From contig CAVZDD010000003.1 of assembly GCA_963773945.1 (NCBI GenBank), positions 682,001-746,000 on the forward strand: DNA of 64,000 bases, written 5' to 3'. A program made the translations under genes and the position numbers. Shown one piece after another: positions 37,993 through 47,206 of the stretch. The stretch comes from JAKIWV01 sp963773945. Its GTDB lineage: Archaea > Thermoplasmatota > Thermoplasmata > Lutacidiplasmatales > UBA184. The stretch's first letter is position 1. Each line of letters opens with the position of its first letter. The notes beneath the pieces are model-generated. The model worked only from the letters and a program-made list of their open reading frames with translations, was not told where the DNA came from and searched no databases.

Positions 37993-38094
37993 ATGCCCCC
38001 CTGGAAAAAGGTAGGCAGCTTCCTTGGCAGACGCATGTGGATTGGATCCTGCGACCGGTGCCTGGCACGACGATGCCCGAGGCGGTGCCCTTGA
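37993..38094 (+). CDS. Possible 33-residue Cys/Arg-rich small protein
   Basis: The product begins MPPWKKVGSFLGRRMWIGSC and ends DRCLARRCPRRCP. Four cysteines spaced as C-x2-C-x4-C-x3-C amid arginines could form a small metal site or a membrane-active peptide. It has a TATA-like box at leaderless distance. No known family. Low confidence because short frames arise by chance at this GC content. Confidence 0.3.
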   Translation: MPPWKKVGSFLGRRMWIGSCDRCLARRCPRRCP

Positions 38095-38229
38095 CACTTA
38101 TCCGGCGGCCCGGGAGTACCTCCGGGGACTCATGAGTTCGGTCGCCCCTCTCACAGGAACGCCGCACCACGGTGTAGCGAGGCTGAATCCGTGACGGGTG
38201 GCCCGGGCTCACTGCCCACATCGGGGGGA

Positions 38230-38262
38230 GCGCGGCTCGACGGCTGCGCCGTAGAGCCGCGC
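38230..38262 (+). promoter_or_regulatory. Strong leader hairpin before GH paralogue 5
   Basis: GCGCGGCTC pairs with GAGCCGCGC, and inside ACGGC pairs with GCCGT around a TGC loop, with one G-A mismatch. The 33-base structure ends 20 bases before the GTG start at 38283. It is probably in the mRNA leader and could affect translation or mRNA life. Confidence 0.5.
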
Positions 38263-38282
38263 GGGGCGGTTGGTCGCTCGGG

Positions 38283-39632
38283 GTGCCATATGCCCTTCTG
38301 TCGGTGATTGTCCTCCTCGCGGCGTCGCTGAGTGCTGGGGCAGCATTGGCCGCGTCGGCCAGCCTCGATACGCTGACCCTCAAGGTGGGCACCGCGTCGG
38401 CCGAGCCGACCGATTTCTGGGGGATGAACCTCGCTGACAGCGCTTCCGCCGGCTCGGATGTGGCGGCGACCTTGCTCGAGACACCAACAACGGTGCTGGT
38501 CTACCCGGCCGGCAACCTTACGGAGCGGACCGATTTCATGACGAACACCATCTACGCTCCGCACACCGCGCAGAAGTCCGTGGTGACGGTCCAGGACTTC
38601 ATCTCCTACTGTGAGGCGATCTCCTGCGAGGCAATCCTGGAGCTGCCGATGGAGATCGACAACGTCTCGATGACGGCTGCTCAAGCGGAGTACGTAGTCA
38701 ATACGCTGGGCTTCCATCCCGCCTACTTCGCGTACGGCAACGAGCCCTCCGGCTGGAAGTGTTACGGACTCTCCTGGAGCGCCCAGGCGTCCGGGCACAG
38801 CTGCAACACCGGGGGAACCACGCCCATCAAGTTCGCCAACGAAACGCAGGCGGCGATCTCCGCGGTCTCGGCCGCGTTGGGCTCCCAAGCGCCACCCGCC
38901 CTATGCATGAGCCAGGGCACGGGCAGTGGCTGGCAGAACGATACGCCGTGGCTCGACGCCCTCGTGGCCAATTCCTACGACAACACGAACTGTGCGGCAT
39001 ACGCCATGCACATGAAGGCCGCGCATTCCCAGATCGGCGACCCGACACTGGCCAACTTCTACGCAACGCTGACGGGCCCCCAGGGGTTGCCGGCCGACTA
39101 CCAGAACCTGAGCGTGCTCACAAACGGGAAGCCGCTGCTCGTGACCGAGCTCGGTTGGACGACGCCGCACTCCGTCTTCGAGCCCGTCTTCAACGGGACC
39201 TGGGCCGAGAACCTCGTGCAGACCGGGCTTATCGTGGAGGCGATGCAGAACGTCGTCCCCGACATCTCCTGGTGGGCGTGGAACGAGGGCGGGAGCCTCC
39301 ACAATTACAACCAGTCCTCCTTCTGGTCGATCTACACGAACCTCATGACGCGGCTCGGACCGGTCTGGTACTCGACCCAGTTCACGGGCCAGCGGGGCGT
39401 CTTCGCGGAGGTCACCAAGAACGGGTCCGCGTGGACCGTGCTCATCGTCAGCACCAACATCCAGCGGGGGTTCACGATCTCGCTCAAGAAGACGGGGATC
39501 CCGTTGTCGGAGGCCGCCACCATTTACACGGTGACCGCATCCGGGACGGCCACCGCGTCCGTGGGGGGCCTCTCCGGCGGCGTCACGCTGCCCCACCAAT
39601 CGGTGGTCCTGATCACCCTCGGCTCCTCGTAG
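38283..39632 (+). CDS. GH79-like secreted glycoside hydrolase homologue, GNEP type (GH paralogue 5)
   Basis: This 449-residue protein has a GTG start directly ahead of a signal peptide (MPYALLSVIVLLAASLSAGA). The barrel has DFWGMNLADSASAG, FAYGNEPSGWKCYG (acid/base Glu154), and LLVTELGWTTPHSVFE (nucleophile Glu289). A small C-terminal beta domain ends the protein with no membrane anchor, so it is probably released. Compared with paralogues 1, 3 and 4 it lacks the HSY motif at the usual place (here AYAMHMKAAH). It shares the six-gene family's ELPMEIDNVSM segment. Both acid residues are present, so it is the clearest complete and unbroken GNEP member together with paralogue 6. Confidence 0.75.
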   Translation: MPYALLSVIVLLAASLSAGAALAASASLDTLTLKVGTASAEPTDFWGMNLADSASAGSDVAATLLETPTTVLVYPAGNLTERTDFMTNTIYAPHTAQKSVVTVQDFISYCEAISCEAILELPMEIDNVSMTAAQAEYVVNTLGFHPAYFAYGNEPSGWKCYGLSWSAQASGHSCNTGGTTPIKFANETQAAISAVSAALGSQAPPALCMSQGTGSGWQNDTPWLDALVANSYDNTNCAAYAMHMKAAHSQIGDPTLANFYATLTGPQGLPADYQNLSVLTNGKPLLVTELGWTTPHSVFEPVFNGTWAENLVQTGLIVEAMQNVVPDISWWAWNEGGSLHNYNQSSFWSIYTNLMTRLGPVWYSTQFTGQRGVFAEVTKNGSAWTVLIVSTNIQRGFTISLKKTGIPLSEAATIYTVTASGTATASVGGLSGGVTLPHQSVVLITLGSS

Positions 39633-39841
39633 GCTGCGGGGAGAGGGCCGCGGACGACCCCCTCACCGATTTCACCGCCGTTCCCTTCCGACGTGTCGCC
39701 TCACCAGGGCCCGTAGGGGTCGGCGTCGACGGGAGCTCGCGCGGTTGACGCCGGACGGGTCGGTAGCCGAAGGCGTGCATGAGCCCCCGGTTGCAAGCCC
39801 AAAAAGGTGCCGCCCGGAGTGGGTAGCCTTCCCCACCGAAG

Positions 39842-42208
39842 TCACCGGGCAGGTGGTGTGGGGGGTTCCCCGGCGGCGCGACCGCTCCCCCGGGGGGTGG
39901 AGCGGGGCGGTCCCCCCGCCCCGCTCGGTGGCGCGTTCGGGTTCTCGGACGTCTTGGAGGGGGGGCTCGGCTTCTTTCGCCGAGTCCACCAGACGGCGAC
40001 CGCGATCACGACCACGGCGACGACCGCGAGGGCGACGACCCCGTACTCGAGGAGTTCACCGAGCTTCAATCCGGGCGAGGGGAGTGCGAGGACGTTGAGG
40101 GTCACCTTGCCGTAGGCGTGCTTCCCGACGCTGTCGGTCACCGTGAGGGTGACCTTCGGGAAGCCCACGGTCGGGTAGAGCTGCACGGGGGGGTCCTCTG
40201 CCGTACTGTTATTCCCGTTACCGAGCGACCAAAAGTACGTGTACGGCGGAGTGCCGCCCGTCGGATCCGTCGAGAACGTGACCGTGCCCCCGACGTAGAT
40301 CGTCTCGGCCGAGGCGCTGACCGTCGCCTCGATTACCGGATTCAGGGTCAACGGGGAAGGGGAGTAGGCGCCCTCGATGTAGTAGAAGTCCACCCAGCTC
40401 ACCGTCGGCTGCACCGTTCCCGGTGTAGCGTACGAATGGGAGACGTTGTAGTAGAGAGTCGCCGAAGCGTTCAATCCGGTCGCGCTCCGGACGGGAGCGC
40501 TGGAGACACCGTCGCCGAACGAAACGTTCCAGGAGGCGACGAGCCCGGTGCCGGTCGTGGGCGTCGACGTGGCGTTGAAGGCGATCGGCATCTGGGCGTC
40601 GGCGATCGCCGGGGTCACCGTCAGGGTGGGCTCGGGCGGCACCTCGTAGACCCATTCGTTGGTGGCGCAACCCGGCGAGCAGGCACCGAATCCGCCGAGG
40701 ATGATCGGGGCGATCGGCGCGCTCGTCTCGGGCATCGCCGGCTGGACCACCGGGTCGTATCCCGCCGGCGCCGACAGTCCCGTGACGTTGGCCGGGAGCC
40801 AGGTTCCGTTAGAGAAGAGCCAGCTATCGTTGAGCTGGCTGTTGGTTCCGCTATCGTACCCCGCGGTCAGGAGGATCGCCTGGAGCTGGCCGTCCCACGT
40901 CATCACGCTCTCCTCCCGCGCCGGGGGCGTGTAGCACGCACTCCCTACGCAGCCCGCGTCATCGGCGGTGACGTTGACCCACGTACTCGACGGGGGCAGG
41001 AGGAACGTCAGGTTCGAAGTCGCGGCCTCCCCCACGTCATACCCCCCGAAGAGGACCAGATCTCCGTCCAACGCGTCGTACGCGGCAGATGAACCGTAGA
41101 GGTACGTCGACCGACCGCCAGGTCCCGCGGCGACCGACCAGTGCGTCGCGTTCGTCGCGTTCAGGAGCCAGGTGTGGTTCCACACCGACCCAGCTGAGCA
41201 GGTGAAGTCGGAGCATCCGTCCACGACCACGAGCGCGTTCCGCGAGGGATCGAACGCCAGGGCACCTCCCGTCCAGCCGACGGCTCCGCCGCCGGGTTGA
41301 TCAGGGTACCCTACGGTCGAGGTGATGTTTGTCCACCCCGTGCTGTTGAACAGCCAGGTGTCGTTGAGGGAGAGCTCGCTGGAGTTGCTGGTTTCGGAGC
41401 CACCGAACAGCACGACGCCGCCGAAGGCTGGGTCGTAGTCCATCCCTTCTAAGATCCGGGGCGACGGGGCGGACATGAGGGTGCGCGTCAGGTTGGTCCA
41501 GCGGAGCCCATTGTAGGTCCAGGTCTGGTTATTCCCCGGGCTGATGCAGCGGTCGAACGTGCAGCTATCGAAGAGGACGAGCTCGGAGAGCAGGGGATCA
41601 TAGGCCATTCGACCGAACGCGTACACGGAGGGCAGGCCGCTGCTGGAGTGGGCGGAGATGTTGGTCGTGGCGTTGAACCATTGCGGGGGGGCGTTTGCCG
41701 CATCCAGTCGAGGGACCGAGCCCTTCCCGGTACCGGTCGACCCTGGGGCCCCTTGACAGGTCACCCCCCCGCCGTCGGTCACGTCGCACCCTCCTGGTAC
41801 CCCTCCGGAAGGTCCTCCTCCGCGTTCCAGGGAGGAGGCCGCCTGCTGGAACATCGCCTGCGCCGTGCCCGACCCTCCCGGCTCGCTTCCTATCGCGTGG
41901 ACCGGCGTCGAGGACGACCAAGGAAACTGTAAGGCCACACCGGAAAGGAGCAGGCCGAGCCCCACTACGATGAGGACGACCGCCACGCTCGCACGGCCCA
42001 CCCGGCCACTCCTGCGCGATATCGGCGTGAGGGCCACTCTTTCCGAGTTCCACCGGTGGTACTTTACCTCTCCCGGCAGCGGCTCCGACAGCGACGTCGA
42101 CCGGTGCGAAATCCACTGGGCGCCCCGGTGGAGGATACGGTCGGGAGGGTACTGCGCCCCGCACCGATCCGTCGGTTCGGAGAACGAAGGGGGAGCGTTG
42201 GGTTCCAT
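39842..42208 (-). CDS. Kelch/PKD surface protein with membrane anchor
   Basis: The 788-residue protein starts at ATG 42208 (MEPNAPPSFSEPTDR). A membrane segment (VAVVLIVVGLGLLLSGVAL) lies about 60 residues in. Residues about 170-510 carry six kelch-type motifs (YNGLRWTNLT; LFGGSETSNS...NDTWLF; to LGGFGAC...NEWVY), one six-bladed propeller. Two PKD domains follow (SWNVSFGDG and a YFWSLGNGNNST segment), then a C-terminal helix (YGVVALAVVAVVVIAVAVWW) and a charged Pro-rich tail. It lies directly downstream of the 18-motif kelch gene on the same strand. The propeller is probably a carbohydrate- or protein-binding module at the cell surface. Confidence 0.74.
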   Translation of the reverse strand: MEPNAPPSFSEPTDRCGAQYPPDRILHRGAQWISHRSTSLSEPLPGEVKYHRWNSERVALTPISRRSGRVGRASVAVVLIVVGLGLLLSGVALQFPWSSSTPVHAIGSEPGGSGTAQAMFQQAASSLERGGGPSGGVPGGCDVTDGGGVTCQGAPGSTGTGKGSVPRLDAANAPPQWFNATTNISAHSSSGLPSVYAFGRMAYDPLLSELVLFDSCTFDRCISPGNNQTWTYNGLRWTNLTRTLMSAPSPRILEGMDYDPAFGGVVLFGGSETSNSSELSLNDTWLFNSTGWTNITSTVGYPDQPGGGAVGWTGGALAFDPSRNALVVVDGCSDFTCSAGSVWNHTWLLNATNATHWSVAAGPGGRSTYLYGSSAAYDALDGDLVLFGGYDVGEAATSNLTFLLPPSSTWVNVTADDAGCVGSACYTPPAREESVMTWDGQLQAILLTAGYDSGTNSQLNDSWLFSNGTWLPANVTGLSAPAGYDPVVQPAMPETSAPIAPIILGGFGACSPGCATNEWVYEVPPEPTLTVTPAIADAQMPIAFNATSTPTTGTGLVASWNVSFGDGVSSAPVRSATGLNASATLYYNVSHSYATPGTVQPTVSWVDFYYIEGAYSPSPLTLNPVIEATVSASAETIYVGGTVTFSTDPTGGTPPYTYFWSLGNGNNSTAEDPPVQLYPTVGFPKVTLTVTDSVGKHAYGKVTLNVLALPSPGLKLGELLEYGVVALAVVAVVVIAVAVWWTRRKKPSPPSKTSENPNAPPSGAGGPPRSTPRGSGRAAGEPPTPPAR

Positions 42209-42365
42209 GAGTAGCTCCGTGTCGCGACGGCAAGTGCCGGAGCACCGGGGCCGGCCACGCAATTACGTTCCCCCGTGCAGAGGGCAGTCCGGGGATGATT
42301 CCCGTGCCGGGGGCGATGCGCAAGAGGGCCCTCCGGCCGTGCCTCTGACCGTCCGACGGCCCACG

Positions 42366-45300
42366 CTACGTCCCGAGCTTGAACTCCCAGAACTGGCGGG
42401 AGATCCCACCCGCATTGATGCCCCCGAAGATCAGCGGCGCCCCGTTGTCGATGTCGTTCGAAACGGCCGCGTAGGCGACCGGCACGAGGCCCGGCGCGTG
42501 CGGCGGGAGGAGCGTCCAGTTGCCGCCCCAAAAGGCCCAGGTGTCGTTGAAGTACGTCGCCCCGTTGGTGCCGGCCACCAGGAGAACCACCTGGGGCTGG
42601 AGCACCACGTCGCCGGTCGGCCACGGGCAGTCCACGATCCCCGCCCCGTAGCGGGCCGGTGGCGGCGAACCGCCGGGGTGGAGCTGAACCCACTTGTTCC
42701 CTTTTGTGAACTCCCATGTGTCGCCGAGCGCCCCGGAGGCCCCCTTGCCCCCGAAGAGAACGACGTAGCCGCCGAACGCGCCGCACCCACGCGTACCCGC
42801 CGTACAATTGCCGGCCGAGTCGTACACCATCGCCGCGCTGGCCCGCGGGGACGGCCCGGAGATGTTCAGATCCTTCCACTGCCCGGACAGGTTGAACACC
42901 CAGGTGTCTCCCAGGTACCCGTTGGCGTTCTGGCCCCCGAACAGCACGATCTCGTTGGTGGCCGCATCGTACGTCATCGACTCGTTCGCCCGAGCCGAGG
43001 GCGCATACTTCAGGGACAGGTTCTTCCACTGCCCGTGCCCCGGGGAGCCGGACCACTGCCAGGTATCCCCGAGGTATCCGATGGTCGACGGGTTGGTGTA
43101 CCCGTATCCCCCGAACATGATGGTCTCGTTGTACGAGAAGACCGTATTGTTCCAGCCGAGCAGCGATTTGGCGGGAAGGAGCCCATAGTAGGCGGCCGCC
43201 CCAAAGGCGCGGGCTGACGGGTTCTCGGGGGAGTTCGCCTCGCCCCACACCTTGGGATCCCAAAGCCACGTGTCGTCGAGGAGACCCACCTTGCCGTTCG
43301 GCATGACCCCGATGCCACCGAACACGATGACGTCCTGGCTCTTGTCGTCGTAGGCGACAGTGGAGCCGTAGCGTGGCGACGGCTCGAGAGGCGGGGACCA
43401 GGGGTTCCAGATCTTCGACTGGTAGTCCCACCGGTCGGTCAGGAACAGACCGGTTGACGCCATGCCGTCCACGATCAGGACCACGTTGGACGGGGCATTC
43501 GGGTCGTCGACCGCCGCAGCGAGGAAGCGCGGCGCCGGGGATCCCGGAATCGCGGTCTCACGGGACGTTGCACTGATGACGCTCCACTGGGAGCCGAACT
43601 GCCACGCACCGCCGAGCGTGTCGGCGCTGGGACAGCTCGGGGCCATCGGGTCGACGAAGTACGGGGCGGCGCAGCCTCCGAAGAGGAAGACTTGATTACT
43701 CTTGGTATCGGGGACCATCGCCATCCCCCACTCCGGCGGGGGAGCCGTGCCCCCCGTGTCGACCTGAATCCACGTGCCGTCCACGAACTTCCAGGTATCG
43801 CCCAGCGCCGCGCGCCCCGTCGTACCACCGAAGAGCGTCGCGTACCCGGCGACGTTATCCCACGCGAGCCCGCCGAACGCCCGGGCCGTCGGGGCTGGCG
43901 TCCCCCAGACGTCGGTGACCTGAGTCCAGTGCCCCCCTTGGAACTCCCAAGTGTCCGAGAAGTACGCGGCCCCGTTCGTCCCGCCGAACAGGAGCAAGGA
44001 CCCGCTCGCGTTGTCGTACGTCATCATCGCCCCGTAGCGCGGCGAGGGGGCGGCCTTGAGGGAGAGCTGGGTCCAGTTCCCGTGCTGGAACGTCCAGGTG
44101 TCCCCGAGCGCGGCCCCGGTGGCGCTCATTCCACCGAACATCACGACGTACCCGTCGGTCGCGTCGTACGCCATCGCCGTGTACGAGCGGGCCGATGGCG
44201 AGACCGTCGGGAAAATCTCGGACCAAGCCCCCGTGGGGTACGTGAGGAAGACCCACGTCTCCCCGTTGGGGCCGTAACCCGTCGAGCCCCCGAACGCGAC
44301 CGCATAGCCCGCGTGCAGGTTCTTTCCCGCGCTGTAGTACATGCCCGTCGGGTCCCACGCGAGCCCGGCGCCCACGCGTCCGGGCAGCTGTGCCCAGTCC
44401 CACTCCGATTCCGATTGGATCTGGTCCCATCCGCCCTTGGAATTTGCAGTGGGGGGCGTGAACGTCCAGGTGTCCGCTGCGCCGAAGCTCTGAATCCCCA
44501 CAGAACCGAGGGGGTCCCCATCCACGATGCCGCCGAAAAGGGCTACCGTGTGGTTCGCCGCGTCGAACGTCATTCCGAACGACTGGCGGGCCGCCGGCGC
44601 CCCGTACGGGAGGGACTTGAGGCCAGGAGTCTGAACGCCGGATTTCGGGACGATCAGCGTCCAAGTGCCATTGGCGTAGCTCCAGGTGTCCCCGTACGCA
44701 GTGCACGTCGAAACGTCACAGCTCGCCCCCCCGAAGAGCAGGGCCACGCTTGTGTTATTGTCGTAGGCCAATCCTGCCTCGAAACGTGGGGAGGGTGAGT
44801 TCGAGGGAGAAAGATGGGTCCACTGGCCGCCAGCGAATTCCCAGGTGTCGCCCAGGTACGTCGATCCCGTGTACCCTCCGAAGAGTAGGAGGAACCCCTC
44901 TCCGATGTCGAACGTCGAGACGCTGCCCCACCGGGCGCTGGGCGAAGTCGAGGGAAAGTTCTGGGTCCATTGCCCCTGCCTAAACGTCCAGGTTCCCCCG
45001 AGCGCACTCGACCCCGAGAACCCGCCGAAGAGGACGAGCTGCTCGGTCGCCGCGTCGTAGCTCATCGTAGCCTCCTCCCGCGGCGAGGGGCTCGTGCCAG
45101 GGCTCAGCTGGTGCCACGCTCCTCCCACGAAGGTCCAGGTGTCTTCGAGGACTTGGCCGTTGTACCCGCCGAAGAGGACGAGGTAGCCGTCGAAGGCATC
45201 GAACGCCATCGTCGCGTAGTCGCGCGGCGAGGGGCTATCGAGGGGCGTGAGCTCGACCCACTGGTTGTGGAAAAACTCCCAAGTGTCACCAAGGTAGGCC

Positions 45301-45737
45301 GACCCGTTGTACCCGCCGAACAGAATGACTTCCCTGTCGACGGCGTCGTAGGCCATCGCGGGCCCTACGCGCGGGCCGGGACTCATCACCGACTCCCATT
45401 TGAGCTCGGAGGCGCAGGAGCCGTTTTGGACGGCCGTGCCGTCGGTGCAGGCCGCTCCGGCCGCCGGACCCTGTCCGTCCGCGAGCGAGGCATTCGCCGC
45501 CGCCAGCTCCGCAGCCTCCACTGAATTCTGACCCGCCAACGGCGACGATTCAGCGGTGCCGGCCAAACCGGCGACCGAAGGAGTTCCGGCAACCGGCCCC
45601 GGAACTCCCTCCAACACCATGATTGCAACGATCCCCAGGACCAAGGTGCCCGTGAAACGCCACCGGCGCTCAACGACCCGGAATCCAATACCATGACCCC
45701 TTGTTTCCAAGGGGATTGCTCCTGCGGCCGTCGTCAT
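42366..45737 (-). CDS. Giant kelch-repeat surface protein with about 18 motifs
   Basis: A protein of 1123 residues. ATG 45737 follows a TATA box by 34 bases and starts MTTAAGAIPLETRGHGIGFR. An N-terminal membrane or signal helix follows (FTGTLVLGIVAIMVLEGV). From residue about 105 the whole protein is kelch motifs of the form LFGGYNGSAYLGDTWEF with SPSPRxxxxMxYDA between. I count about 18 motifs, which would make three six-bladed propellers, matching the six in each of the other two kelch proteins. It ends with FGGINAGGISRQFWEF and no C-terminal anchor. It could bind a glycan at several sites. A longer upstream frame exists but lies above the TATA box. Confidence 0.78.
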   Translation of the reverse strand: MTTAAGAIPLETRGHGIGFRVVERRWRFTGTLVLGIVAIMVLEGVPGPVAGTPSVAGLAGTAESSPLAGQNSVEAAELAAANASLADGQGPAAGAACTDGTAVQNGSCASELKWESVMSPGPRVGPAMAYDAVDREVILFGGYNGSAYLGDTWEFFHNQWVELTPLDSPSPRDYATMAFDAFDGYLVLFGGYNGQVLEDTWTFVGGAWHQLSPGTSPSPREEATMSYDAATEQLVLFGGFSGSSALGGTWTFRQGQWTQNFPSTSPSARWGSVSTFDIGEGFLLLFGGYTGSTYLGDTWEFAGGQWTHLSPSNSPSPRFEAGLAYDNNTSVALLFGGASCDVSTCTAYGDTWSYANGTWTLIVPKSGVQTPGLKSLPYGAPAARQSFGMTFDAANHTVALFGGIVDGDPLGSVGIQSFGAADTWTFTPPTANSKGGWDQIQSESEWDWAQLPGRVGAGLAWDPTGMYYSAGKNLHAGYAVAFGGSTGYGPNGETWVFLTYPTGAWSEIFPTVSPSARSYTAMAYDATDGYVVMFGGMSATGAALGDTWTFQHGNWTQLSLKAAPSPRYGAMMTYDNASGSLLLFGGTNGAAYFSDTWEFQGGHWTQVTDVWGTPAPTARAFGGLAWDNVAGYATLFGGTTGRAALGDTWKFVDGTWIQVDTGGTAPPPEWGMAMVPDTKSNQVFLFGGCAAPYFVDPMAPSCPSADTLGGAWQFGSQWSVISATSRETAIPGSPAPRFLAAAVDDPNAPSNVVLIVDGMASTGLFLTDRWDYQSKIWNPWSPPLEPSPRYGSTVAYDDKSQDVIVFGGIGVMPNGKVGLLDDTWLWDPKVWGEANSPENPSARAFGAAAYYGLLPAKSLLGWNNTVFSYNETIMFGGYGYTNPSTIGYLGDTWQWSGSPGHGQWKNLSLKYAPSARANESMTYDAATNEIVLFGGQNANGYLGDTWVFNLSGQWKDLNISGPSPRASAAMVYDSAGNCTAGTRGCGAFGGYVVLFGGKGASGALGDTWEFTKGNKWVQLHPGGSPPPARYGAGIVDCPWPTGDVVLQPQVVLLVAGTNGATYFNDTWAFWGGNWTLLPPHAPGLVPVAYAAVSNDIDNGAPLIFGGINAGGISRQFWEFKLGT

Positions 45738-45767
45738 TTGCCCGGGAGACCGCCGTACCATGATGCA

Positions 45768-45775
45768 GTATATGT
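45768..45775 (-). promoter_or_regulatory. TATA box for the giant kelch gene
   Basis: ACATATAC lies 34 bases (centre to ATG 45737) upstream, the same spacing as for the gene at 8931. This decides the start over the earlier in-frame Met codons. The rest of the 45738-46065 gap contains nothing else recognisable. Confidence 0.55.
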
Positions 45776-46065
45776 ACGCATCGCATTCGAGAGAGCCACG
45801 TCCGGTTTTGGCATAACTGCCGCGTTCATGGCCATCGATGTCTACATGCGCCCAATCGCCTCCTTTCCGGCGGTGTCCCGGGCGGATCGGGCGAATCGTT
45901 TGGGCAGAACCCGGCAAACTCCTCTTCGGGGACCGACCCCATGACAGCGGGTCGACGGCGGGCCTACCAGTAACGGGGTCCACGCCCCATAGTGTCGACA
46001 CAAGTCACCCACGCGCTCACTCTACATCCTCCGGGAAAGGTAGGACGTGTTTTTCGCTGGCTAGC

Positions 46066-47025
46066 CTAGCCCCTGGCGGAGCGTGCGTCGATGCCGGTCT
46101 GCCACTCCCACTGGCGGCGCAGACCGTCAGCGAGGGAAACTCGGGGCTGAAACTGCAAAAGCTCCCGGGCACGGTGCGAATCCGCCCAGGTCCCCCGCGG
46201 GTCCCCAGGCGGGGGCTCCCCGGACTGAGTCTCGACGGGGTGGCCGGCCAACTCGCCCAGGATCCGGAGCACCTCGGTCAGCGGGGCGGGGGTACCCCCG
46301 CCGAGATTGAAAGCCCCGTCGGCGTTTTCAGTCCGGCCCGCGGCGAGAACTCCGTCGACGATGTCGTCCACGAAGGTGAAGTCCCGCGTCTGGCGTCCGT
46401 CCCCGTACAACGTGATCGGCTTTCCGGAGCGAACCGCTTCGATGAACCGATTGAAGGCCATGTCCGGACGCTGGCCGGGCCCATACACCGTGAAGAACCT
46501 AAGGGAAGCAGTCGAGAGTCCATACGCGTGGGCGTAGAGCCTGACGAGATGCTCTCCGGCGAGCTTCGTCATACCGTACGGAGAGATCGGATTCGGAGTG
46601 GCGGTCTCCGGGGTCGGGCCGGCCGGCTGCTCTCCATAGATCGAAGAGGAACTCGCGTAGACGAATCGGGCCGGTCGCACGCGCACTGATGCCTCGAGCA
46701 GATGCTGCGTGACCAGGACATTGTTCCGCAGGTAACGCTCGAAGTGAGTCCCCCAGCTGCCTCGGACGCCCGGCTGGGCAGCGAGATGGAAGATTCGGCA
46801 CCCCGGCTCCCATACGGTCGATGGGTCGAACTTGAGCAGATCCTGTTCCACGAACCGGAACTTCGGGTTCCGGCGGACCTCCGCTAGATTCCTCTCCTTG
46901 ACAGTCCGGCCATAGTAATCGTCGAAGGAGTCGATCCCGACGACCGACTGCCCCTCCGCCAGAAGGCGCCCGACGAGGCGGCTCCCGATGAACCCCGCCG
47001 CACCCGTAACGACGTCCGCTGGCAC
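46066..47025 (-). CDS. UDP-glucuronate 4-epimerase-like extended SDR
   Basis: The 319-residue protein starts VPADVVTGAAGFIGSRLVGRL (GTG 47025). The GIDSFDDYYGRTVKERNL segment is typical of UDP-glucuronate/UDP-galacturonate epimerases. The active site has ASSSSIYG and YGMTKLAGEHL (Tyr-x3-Lys). The C-terminal FFTVYGPGQRPDMAFNRF and DFTFVDDIVDGV motifs complete the fold. It would convert UDP-glucuronate, made by Ugd, to UDP-galacturonate. UDP-glucose 4-epimerase activity cannot be excluded. An upstream in-frame extension to 47076 (MRSRPMGFKNRRSSALN) is possible, but GTG directly starts the conserved strand. It is divergent from a GT4 gene. Confidence 0.78.
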   Translation of the reverse strand: MPADVVTGAAGFIGSRLVGRLLAEGQSVVGIDSFDDYYGRTVKERNLAEVRRNPKFRFVEQDLLKFDPSTVWEPGCRIFHLAAQPGVRGSWGTHFERYLRNNVLVTQHLLEASVRVRPARFVYASSSSIYGEQPAGPTPETATPNPISPYGMTKLAGEHLVRLYAHAYGLSTASLRFFTVYGPGQRPDMAFNRFIEAVRSGKPITLYGDGRQTRDFTFVDDIVDGVLAAGRTENADGAFNLGGGTPAPLTEVLRILGELAGHPVETQSGEPPPGDPRGTWADSHRARELLQFQPRVSLADGLRRQWEWQTGIDARSARG

Positions 47026-47206
47026 GTTGAGCGCGGAAGAGCGGCGGTTCTTAAACCCCATCGGTCGGGAACGCATCCGACCCGAAGGTCACTCTCGCGA
47101 GGAAGTCTCGTCCTCTCGGGCGCTGGGGCGAAGGAGCCAAATGCGGGGCTCGGCTCCGCGCCGCCTTCGCCGCGAAGCTCTCGAGCGAGGGAAGGCGCAC
47201 TATCGG

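Larger units (their letters stand above)
37526..38282. other. Intergenic region with a small ORF and a leader hairpin
   Basis: 757 bases with no long gene. It holds a TATA-like GGTATAAG, a 33-codon ORF and a strong hairpin upstream of GH paralogue 5, each listed separately. The left part (37526-37960) shows only open frames of non-protein-like composition. Confidence 0.4.
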
